In this document: piece after piece, positions 30,088-36,290 of the stretch
How positions within the stretch are numbered: position 1 is the stretch's first letter
Layout: every line of letters starts with the position of its first letter
Translations under genes and position numbers: made by a program
The notes under the pieces: model-generated
The model's input: the letters and a program-made list of their open reading frames with translations, nothing else
Databases searched by the model: none
Told to the model about the DNA's origin: nothing
DNA from: Flavobacteriales bacterium
Lineage (GTDB): Bacteria > Bacteroidota > Bacteroidia > NS11-12g > UBA955
Assembly (NCBI GenBank): GCA_947487055.1
Contig: CANKVN010000014.1
Location: 1 to 36,290, forward strand
Reading direction: 5' to 3'
Length of the DNA stretch: 36,290 nt

Positions 30088-32799
30088 TTAGGCAAAAGCG
30101 CGGGCAATGATATCCGCCTGCTCTTTGTCGTGCACTTTTTTGTAGCCGGTAGCCGGGCTGGCGCTGTTGCCCCTTCCCACGTATTTCAAGGCCACAGGCC
30201 AATCGTAGCGCATCAGGTGGAACCAGTAACCCTGATTTCTGGGTTCTTCCTGTACCCAGCAAAATTCTGCACCTTCGTATTGCTTGAAAATTTCTTCCAG
30301 TTTCCACTCAGGCAATGGATATAATTGTTCAATGCGGATAATCGCTACATCCTTGTTTTCCTGTGCGTTTCTTGCCTGCAGCAAATCATAATAGATTTTG
30401 CCTGCGCAGAACAGCACTTTTCTTGCCTTTTTGATGGGTTCGTGGTCCGGAATTAAATCCTGAAATGAACCTTCGAAATCTTCCAGTTTGCTTACGCACA
30501 ATGGATGTCTGAGCAAGCTCTTGGGGCTCATCATGATTAATGGTACCTGAAAATCGCGGTTTAGCTGGCGGCGCAAGGCATGAAACAGGTTGGCAGGCGT
30601 GCTTGGGTAAATAACCTGCATGTTGCCGCCTGCACAAAGTTGCAGGTAACGCTCGGGGCGCGCACTGCTGTGTTCTGGTCCCTGGCCTTCATAACCGTGG
30701 GGAAGCAGCAGGGTTAATCCGCTGAATTTGCCCCATTTGGTTTCGGCACTGGCAATGAACTGGTCAATCATGATTTGGGCACCGTTGGCAAAATCTCCAA
30801 ACTGGGCTTCCCAGATCGTCAGGCCTTCAGGCATTGCGGTACTGTAGCCATATTCAAACCCAAGGGCTGCATATTCGCTCAGCAAGCTGTTGTATACATT
30901 GAAGCTTCCCTGTTTTTCTGAAATATGCTGCAAGGGAATAAACTCCTGCTCGCTGTCTTCTTTTTTCACCACGGCATGCCTGTGGCTAAAGGTTCCGCGT
31001 TCCACATCCTGGCCGGCAAGGCGCACGGGATGTCCTGCTTCCACAAGACTTGCGTAGGCAAGCAATTCACCCATGGCCCAGTCGAGGGTTTCGTTTTGCA
31101 GCATCTTTTTGCGGTCTGCAAAAAGGTTTTGCACCTTGCGAATGGGGAGGTTGTCTTCTGGAATGCTGGTGATTTTTTCACCCAGGGCGAGCAATTTATC
31201 CTTGCTGATGCCAGTATTAACCTCCTTGCTGAAATCCTTTTCAGTAGGGTGTCGGAATCCATCCCAGCGGTCCTTGGTGGTTTTTTTGGCTGGTTTGTGG
31301 TCGCCTTTGGCTTCCTCGAATTTTTCCTGAAGGAGTTGTTTGAACTGCTGTTCCATTTCCGCTGCCAAAACAGCATCAATTTCGCCGCGCTCCATCAGTT
31401 TTTGTTTGTAAATCTCCCTCGGGTTGGGGTGTTTGTCAATAATCTTGTACATGATGGGCTGCGTAAAGCGCGGCTCATCACCCTCGTTGTGTCCGTATTT
31501 GCGGTAGCCCAGCAGGTCAATGAAAATATCGCTGTTGAACTCCAGGCGGTAAGCCATGGCCAGTTTCACGGCATGCACAACAGCTTCCACATCGTCGCCA
31601 TTTACATGCAACACGGGGCAAAGGGTTACTTTGGCCACATCGGTGCAATAGGTGCTGGTGCGTGAATCCATGTAATTGGTGGTAAAGCCAATTTGGTTAT
31701 TGGTAACAATGTGAATGCTGCCACCCACATAGTATGCTTCCAATCCGCTCATCTGCACCACTTCATACACAATTCCCTGGCCTGCTACGGCTGCGTCGCC
31801 ATGGATGAGTATCGGGCAAATTTTATGGACTTCGTTGTTGTATTTGGTATCAAGTTTGGCGCGTGCAAGTCCCTTCACAACAGGGTTAACCGCTTCCAGA
31901 TGGCTGGGGTTGTCTGCCAAACGCAGGTGCACGGTTTTCCCGCTTGCTGTTTCAATGTCTGTGCTGTAGCCGAGGTGGTATTTTACGTCGCCCTCGAAAT
32001 CTTCATCGGCTTCGTTTTGAAATACCTTGCCTTCAAATTCGCTGAAAATATCGCTGTATTGTTTGTTGAATACGTTGGCCAGTACATTCAGGCGTCCGCG
32101 GTGGGCCATGCCCATCACAAATTCCTCAACACCCAATCCCGCTCCATATTGAATCACTGCGTCCAGTGCGGGGATTAAACATTCCAAACCTTCTACGGAA
32201 AATCGTTTCTGACCGATGTACTTGGTGTGGATGAAATTTTCGAATACCGAAGCCTGGTTGAGTTTTTTAAGGAAATGCCTTTTTTCGTCTACGGTTAAAT
32301 CGGGAACGTTGCGTGTTTTTTCGAAACGATCCTGCAACCAGCCCCTCCTGCGGGGATCGCGGATGTAGGTGAATTCGCAACCGATGCTTTGGCAATAGGT
32401 TTGTTCCAGCAACGCGATGATGTCTTTAAGTTTGGCTTGTCCCAAACCCACTTCCACGCCTGCGTTGAATTGCTTTTCCAGGTCTGTGGCGCTTAGCCCG
32501 AAGTTTTCAATATCCAGTGTGGGCGTGTATTTGCGACGCTCACGAAGGGGGTTGGTGCTGGCAAATAGATGGCCGCGCTGCCTGTAGGCGTTAATCAGGT
32601 TTAGTACCTGAATTTCCTTAAGTGCATCTTCGCTAACCGGGCCTCCGGTTTCTGCCTTTTCTGCGCCCAGGTCGAAGCCTTCGAAGAATTTTCTCCAGCC
32701 AAAATCCACGCTTTCTTTGTCTGCGCGGTATTGTTCATACAATTGGTCTAAGGCTGCGGGGTCGGCATTCAACAGATACGATTCGTCAGGCTGGCTCAT
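30088..32799 (-). CDS. sucA: 2-oxoglutarate dehydrogenase complex E1 component
   Basis: A 903-residue thiamin-diphosphate enzyme that decarboxylates 2-oxoglutarate in the TCA cycle and passes succinyl to the E2 lipoyl group. The short N-terminal E2-interaction segment (YLLNADPAALDQLYEQYRADKESVDFGWRKFFEGF) is followed by the ThDP/Mg domain with GMAHRGRLNVL (about 229), HGDAAVAGQG (about 331) and NNQIGFTT (about 363), and by the transketolase-like second domain (about 590-790; VERGTFSHRHAV, PHGYEGQGPEHSSARPERYLQL). Length is normal. sucB does not follow; the downstream neighbour is convergent. Some actinobacterial homologues are fused to E2, but not this one. Confidence 0.96.
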   Translation of the reverse strand: MSQPDESYLLNADPAALDQLYEQYRADKESVDFGWRKFFEGFDLGAEKAETGGPVSEDALKEIQVLNLINAYRQRGHLFASTNPLRERRKYTPTLDIENFGLSATDLEKQFNAGVEVGLGQAKLKDIIALLEQTYCQSIGCEFTYIRDPRRRGWLQDRFEKTRNVPDLTVDEKRHFLKKLNQASVFENFIHTKYIGQKRFSVEGLECLIPALDAVIQYGAGLGVEEFVMGMAHRGRLNVLANVFNKQYSDIFSEFEGKVFQNEADEDFEGDVKYHLGYSTDIETASGKTVHLRLADNPSHLEAVNPVVKGLARAKLDTKYNNEVHKICPILIHGDAAVAGQGIVYEVVQMSGLEAYYVGGSIHIVTNNQIGFTTNYMDSRTSTYCTDVAKVTLCPVLHVNGDDVEAVVHAVKLAMAYRLEFNSDIFIDLLGYRKYGHNEGDEPRFTQPIMYKIIDKHPNPREIYKQKLMERGEIDAVLAAEMEQQFKQLLQEKFEEAKGDHKPAKKTTKDRWDGFRHPTEKDFSKEVNTGISKDKLLALGEKITSIPEDNLPIRKVQNLFADRKKMLQNETLDWAMGELLAYASLVEAGHPVRLAGQDVERGTFSHRHAVVKKEDSEQEFIPLQHISEKQGSFNVYNSLLSEYAALGFEYGYSTAMPEGLTIWEAQFGDFANGAQIMIDQFIASAETKWGKFSGLTLLLPHGYEGQGPEHSSARPERYLQLCAGGNMQVIYPSTPANLFHALRRQLNRDFQVPLIMMSPKSLLRHPLCVSKLEDFEGSFQDLIPDHEPIKKARKVLFCAGKIYYDLLQARNAQENKDVAIIRIEQLYPLPEWKLEEIFKQYEGAEFCWVQEEPRNQGYWFHLMRYDWPVALKYVGRGNSASPATGYKKVHDKEQADIIARAFA

Positions 32800-32815
32800 G
32801 GTGCTAAATTAACTG

Positions 32816-32844
32816 CAAAATTAAGCACTGCAACCCACTTTCAA
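32816..32844 (-). promoter_or_regulatory. Promoter of sucA
   Basis: The minus strand carries TTG (32842-32844), an 18-nt spacer and TAATTTTG (32816-32823), 16 nt before the ATG at 32799. This is a good Bacteroidota promoter with a short leader. Confidence 0.6.
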
Positions 32845-32853
32845 TACAAGAAT

Positions 32854-33639
32854 TTACAGGGGCTTTTTCAACCAGCGTTTTAGCTGATTGTAGGGGATGT
32901 TGATCTCCACAGGGCCGTCGGCATAGGAGGCAACTTCATAGCGGTTGAACAAGAAAAAAATGCCGGTTTCATCAAACCCGAAATTATTGGTTAGGTGAAA
33001 CTTATCGTTTTGAAACCAGTATCCGGCTTCAGACAGTGATGCTCCGGGCAGCAGGTTCTTTTCTTTTCGGAAAGTGCTTTCTGCCATTCGCAGCAGCGGC
33101 ATGGTGTCGGTAAACAAATCCTGCCACTTGTCAACCGGTGTTGCCGCAGGAAGGGCATATACCTTGTAGGTAATTCCTCCGTTGGGATGGGCGCCGCCGT
33201 AGTAACCATCCAGGCTGTGGCTTACGGTAATGGTATTTCCTGTTTGCTCAAACCCAAAGTAGGATTCCTCATACCAGTTCAGGTTATACGAAAAATCCAG
33301 GGGGCTGCTGTCCTCCGCAACAAACTGGCTTTGCCATTCAGAGGCCCAGTCATTGAATCCTTCGTTGAGTGCGTTTCTTAGCTCATCTTCGGTATTTATT
33401 TCGGTGGACAAAAGGTCCAAATACATTTGTCTGTTTAGCCGCCCGGCAGTTTCCTCAGGTCCGGTAAACCAAAGGTAATGAAAGTAGCTGCTGCAGTTGA
33501 CCGTGTCGGTGGAGCCGTCTTCCAGTGACACAATGCGTTCTTCCTTAAAGGTTAAAGAATCCCGTTTACTGGTGAGTGGCTGTGCAAATATTGCCCTGCC
33601 TGAAGCAAGCAATAGGAGTGCAAAAAGCAGCTTTTTCAT
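32854..33639 (-). CDS. Exported DUF3298 (RsiV-like domain) protein, copy A
   Basis: A 261-residue protein with a signal peptide (MKKLLFALLLLASGRAIFA). The C-terminal half carries the DUF3298 fold marked by SLDGYYGGAHPNGG (about 140) and WQDLFTD...LLRMAESTFRKEKN. The N-terminal half resembles the DUF4163/PdaC part. It is homologous to the next gene upstream (WKSLFKD...VLKIAEETFRKSKN), so the pair is a tandem duplication. In Bacillus RsiV this domain pair binds lysozyme; whether these do is inference. It is coupled to copy B by a 1-nt TGATG overlap. Confidence 0.72.
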   Translation of the reverse strand: MKKLLFALLLLASGRAIFAQPLTSKRDSLTFKEERIVSLEDGSTDTVNCSSYFHYLWFTGPEETAGRLNRQMYLDLLSTEINTEDELRNALNEGFNDWASEWQSQFVAEDSSPLDFSYNLNWYEESYFGFEQTGNTITVSHSLDGYYGGAHPNGGITYKVYALPAATPVDKWQDLFTDTMPLLRMAESTFRKEKNLLPGASLSEAGYWFQNDKFHLTNNFGFDETGIFFLFNRYEVASYADGPVEINIPYNQLKRWLKKPL

Positions 33640-34457
33640 CAGGGCTGGTTCGGTTTTGACAATAATTTACCGAGGGTTGTATATTCCAGCAGCAATTCTG
33701 TTTCACCGGAGGCAGGAGGGGCAATTTCATAAACATTGTAAAAAAACACAATGCCTTTTTCGGTGTATGCAAAATTGTCGGGTAGGTAGAATTTACCATT
33801 CCAAAACCAACTTTTGCTGGTGGGCTCGGCTTCGGGAATGTTTTTCGATTTTCTAAAAGTTTCTTCGGCTATTTTCAAAACCGCACTGGTGTCCTTAAAC
33901 AGGCTTTTCCAGCTTTCAACGGGCGTTCCTTTTTTTGCATCCAGCAAGGTGTAAACGGTAACCCTGAAACCATGTGCACCACCGGTGAAATAGTATGCCT
34001 GATCCTTAATGGACACGTAGTTTTTATTGGCATGTATCAGGGCGAAACGCTGTTCTTTGGTGTAATTAAAGGTCCATGCAGATTCGGGATCGCTGTTTAA
34101 ACGTTCCCATTCTTCGCGAAATTCTTTGGCGTCCTGTTCAATCCGTTTTTCCAGCGGCAAATCCTGGTGGGCGGTGTCGGTGGTGATGGCATTGTCCATA
34201 AGCTGGTTGAGGCCTTCGGCCAGTTTTTTGGCCTTGCCTTTTCCCTGGTAAATTTGAAAGGCCACATCATACGTGCACATCGCGCTGTCTGCGGTACCTT
34301 CTGTTTTCATGCGCCATTTATCCTGCAGGTGAAATTCTTTAATGGTAAGGCCCTTAATCCGGATTTCCTTTTGGGCAAACAGCCCGCTACTGAATAGGAT
34401 GAACCCGGTTAGCAAACATATTTTGCTGTTTTTTATGATATTTAACCTGCCAATCAT
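33639..34457 (-). CDS. Exported DUF3298 (RsiV-like domain) protein, copy B
   Basis: A 272-residue protein, taking the ATG at 34457, which overlaps the cdsA stop as ATGA; an in-frame ATG at 34472 would add five residues. It has a signal peptide (ICLLTGFILFSSGLFA). The DUF3298 region is marked by DQAYYFTGGAHGFRVTVY (about 158-175), WKSLFKDTSAVLKIAEETFRKSKN and a C-terminal NVYEIAPPASG segment matching NRYEVASYADG in copy A. No transmembrane anchor or sigma-factor-binding domain is present, so unlike RsiV it is not an anti-sigma factor by itself. It sits between cdsA and copy A in one coupled run. Confidence 0.72.
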   Translation of the reverse strand: MIGRLNIIKNSKICLLTGFILFSSGLFAQKEIRIKGLTIKEFHLQDKWRMKTEGTADSAMCTYDVAFQIYQGKGKAKKLAEGLNQLMDNAITTDTAHQDLPLEKRIEQDAKEFREEWERLNSDPESAWTFNYTKEQRFALIHANKNYVSIKDQAYYFTGGAHGFRVTVYTLLDAKKGTPVESWKSLFKDTSAVLKIAEETFRKSKNIPEAEPTSKSWFWNGKFYLPDNFAYTEKGIVFFYNVYEIAPPASGETELLLEYTTLGKLLSKPNQP

Positions 34458-35284
34458 TTGAAAAGACTCCACGAATAAACAACAACGGACACAAACAAAA
34501 AAGCATCGAAGCGATCCAGTGCTCCTCCGTGCCCAGGAATAAACCTGCCACTGTCTTTGATGTCTGCTTGTCTTTTTAGGGCGCTTTCAAAGAGGTCTCC
34601 TGCAGTTCCTGCTACACTCACCATTGCGCCAAGCACAGCACCTTGCCATATTCCATAATTCCAGAAATTGCCCAGAACCGCTGCAATCACTGCGGTTAAA
34701 ACTGTTCCGCCAATAAACCCTTCAATGGTTTTTTTTGGGCTTAAGGCTTCGTATAATTTTATTTTGCCAAACGCCCGTCCGGTAAGGTAGGCGAAGGTGT
34801 CGCTGCTCCATGTGAGGATAAAAACCAGCATAGGGAGCTGCCAATTGTAGGGATGACCTGCCTTGTAGCCGCTGATGTGCAGAAACAGGAGGGAAGGGAC
34901 GGAGATATAAACCAATGCAAATACCATTGTGCCGGTTTCTTCAAACAAGGTTATACCCTTGCGAAACAGCTGTATGGCGAAATAAACCACCAGCAGCAAC
35001 ATGGTTTGTCCGATCATGGGCATGGTGAAGTAATCCTGTCCGTGAACAAGTCCCAACGCTTCCGGAATTCCCCGATGGATGAGTAATATCAGGGTGTTGA
35101 GCACCCAGCCAAAGGTGAGGTTGAAGGCAGAGTCAATCTTTTTTAGCGCCAGCAATTCTTTTATGCAAAAAGTACTGATTACCCAAACCAGCGCCCACTG
35201 TGCCATAAAGCCCTGCATGAGTGCCAAAATTACCACCGTCGCATAAATGGTGCCCCAAATGGTTCTTACCCAAAAATTACTCAT
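34454..35284 (-). CDS. cdsA: Phosphatidate cytidylyltransferase
   Basis: A 276-residue polytopic inner-membrane enzyme that makes CDP-diacylglycerol from phosphatidic acid and CTP, the entry to phospholipid synthesis. About seven or eight hydrophobic segments are visible, and the C terminus has the complete signature SALKRQADIKDSGRFIPGHGGALDRFD (about 235-260). SPKKTIEGFIGG (about 180) is the second conserved region. It overlaps the CPBP gene by 4 nt (ATGA) and the DUF3298 gene likewise, so this is a chain of coupled genes. The phosphatidate pathway genes that follow elsewhere (pssA, psd) are not in the window. Confidence 0.95.
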   Translation of the reverse strand: MSNFWVRTIWGTIYATVVILALMQGFMAQWALVWVISTFCIKELLALKKIDSAFNLTFGWVLNTLILLIHRGIPEALGLVHGQDYFTMPMIGQTMLLLVVYFAIQLFRKGITLFEETGTMVFALVYISVPSLLFLHISGYKAGHPYNWQLPMLVFILTWSSDTFAYLTGRAFGKIKLYEALSPKKTIEGFIGGTVLTAVIAAVLGNFWNYGIWQGAVLGAMVSVAGTAGDLFESALKRQADIKDSGRFIPGHGGALDRFDAFLFVSVVVYSWSLFK

Positions 35285-36222
35285 GCTTGTTTGTTTTTTA
35301 TTTGTCGGTGAAACCAGATCATGGAATAAACGAAAGGAACCAGTGCCAGCAGCGCAACAACGGGTCCCGGATGCAGCTGGTTGTATGCATCACTTACACC
35401 GGTAAGCCTGAAATTTGCCTGGCTGAAATAATGAAGCACTACTGCCGTGGCGTTGAATAAAAAGTGGGCAACCATGCCGTAAATAGTATTGCCTGAAGCT
35501 GCGCGAAGCCATCCAAATGCAAGGCCCGCCATGAATATTCCCGGCAGTTCGTAGAAACTGAAATGCAGTACTGAAAACACCAGTGCCTGCAACACAATTG
35601 ACCGCACAATGCGCCCTGTGGTGGAGTTGAATATGTTTTGCAGGATGCCCCTAAACAGCAATTCTTCAATGACGGCGGGCAAAACAGCCACCAAAAAAAG
35701 GCAAATCCAAAGTTCGTTCAGTTCCTGCATGTCCAGCAGGGTATTGGCCATTTCCTGCCTGCTGCTGTCCAGGCGCTGTGCATAATATTGCAAAGCCTGG
35801 GGCCATTGAATGCTGCGCATAAATCCATCAATCCAGTTCACCAGCACAAAGGAGCTGCCTGCACTCACCAGTCCCATGGCCAAAAAGCGGGGTTGAAAGG
35901 GTTTGTTTAAACCGCCTTCTCGGATGAGGGAAGTGCGGTTAACCACCGTGAACATCCAGGCTGGTATAAGCATGGCGCCCACAAAGGAAATAAAATGGTA
36001 AACCCTGCTGATGTTGATGGCCAGGGCCGTGCCGTCGGGATTGCCCAGGAGGTTGCGGGTTTCGGCAAACGAAACACCGTAGATTCCCCCTGCCGCAAAA
36101 GCCGCTATGACAGAAAAAATAAGGTTGAACAGGAAAATGAAAATCAGGACAAACATCAAGCCCCAGTTGTTGTGAAAACTGGGCTTGCTGCCTTTGTACG
36201 ATTCGGTTAGGTCTTCGCTCAT
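35281..36222 (-). CDS. CPBP family intramembrane glutamic endopeptidase (CAAX-like protease)
   Basis: A 313-residue membrane protein with about eight hydrophobic segments. The ABI/CPBP protease motifs are all present: PAVIEELLFRGILQ (EExxxR, about 182-195), VFSVLHFSFYELPGIFMAGLAFGWL (FxxxH, about 215-240) and MVAHFLFNATAV (HxxxN-type, about 250). The substrate is unknown; relatives process prenylated proteins or act in bacteriocin immunity and stress responses. It is the first gene of the run that continues through cdsA and the two DUF3298 proteins. Its -7 box lies 10 nt before the ATG. Confidence 0.86.
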   Translation of the reverse strand: MSEDLTESYKGSKPSFHNNWGLMFVLIFIFLFNLIFSVIAAFAAGGIYGVSFAETRNLLGNPDGTALAINISRVYHFISFVGAMLIPAWMFTVVNRTSLIREGGLNKPFQPRFLAMGLVSAGSSFVLVNWIDGFMRSIQWPQALQYYAQRLDSSRQEMANTLLDMQELNELWICLFLVAVLPAVIEELLFRGILQNIFNSTTGRIVRSIVLQALVFSVLHFSFYELPGIFMAGLAFGWLRAASGNTIYGMVAHFLFNATAVVLHYFSQANFRLTGVSDAYNQLHPGPVVALLALVPFVYSMIWFHRQIKNKQA

Positions 36223-36232
36223 TTGCTTACTG

Positions 36233-36266
36233 CAAACCTACGTTTTTTTATGCATGGAAAGTTCAA
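36233..36266 (-). promoter_or_regulatory. Promoter of the CPBP-cdsA-DUF3298 run
   Basis: The minus strand carries TTG (36264-36266), a 23-nt spacer and TAGGTTTG (36233-36240), 10 nt before the ATG at 36222. Both elements match the Bacteroidota consensus; transcription would start only a few nt before the ATG. Confidence 0.6.
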
Positions 36267-36290
36267 TCGGATTACTGCGTAATTTTGCAG

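Noticed and set aside
30925-31665. Plus-strand ORF of 246 codons opposite sucA
   Set aside because: Antisense shadow of a highly conserved core gene; no family motif and no promoter or ribosome site.

Overview
The window looks like a chromosomal segment of a Bacteroidota bacterium, probably from the Chitinophagales/Saprospirales side of the phylum, although I cannot fix the genus. The evidence is four proteins with type IX secretion (T9SS) C-terminal sorting domains, two TonB-dependent receptors (TBDRs), Bacteroidota-type promoter boxes (TAnnTTTG) in front of many genes, few Shine-Dalgarno sequences, and Bacteroidota-typical families such as DUF4783. I see no tRNA, rRNA, CRISPR array, phage or transposase. 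Most genes lie on the minus strand.

Layout. 1-0.74 kb: rlmB. 0.77-7.7 kb: two paralogous, repeat-rich T9SS surface proteins; the second is split in two by a single-base deletion. 7.8-10.2 kb: a TBDR behind a TPP riboswitch, so probably a thiamin(-phosphate) transporter, with a leader that can be folded into two exclusive states. 10.25-13.3 kb: a minus-strand run of pdhC, a degenerate TrpF-like protein, a small lipoprotein and asd. 13.5-15.6 kb: thyA and a ureohydrolase-fold protein with damaged metal-ligand motifs. 15.57-16.1 kb: a gene-poor stretch filled by about four imperfect tandem repeats. 16.1-18.9 kb: a PaaE-like flavin/[2Fe-2S] reductase, a thioredoxin-like protein and rluD. 18.9-22.5 kb: a coupled run of DUF4783, nadC, a thioredoxin lipoprotein and an RlmD-type methyltransferase, ending in hairpins.

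22.5-30.1 kb holds the most coherent accessory unit. A tightly coupled minus-strand operon (lamin-tail T9SS protein, TBDR, T9SS endonuclease I) is divergent, across about 50 bp, from a two-gene 5'-nucleotidase whose C-domain (Sec lipoprotein) and catalytic metallophosphoesterase domain (Tat-exported) are separate, overlapping genes. Together they read as a possible extracellular DNA to nucleotide to nucleoside plus phosphate scavenging system.

30.1-36.2 kb: sucA, followed by a run in which a CPBP membrane protease and cdsA are translationally coupled to two tandem DUF3298 (RsiV-like) periplasmic proteins. A recurrent theme is the TAnnTTTG promoter box lying only 4-10 nt before a start codon, which would give leaderless or nearly leaderless mRNAs. 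All assignments come from reading motifs by eye; no database search was run.
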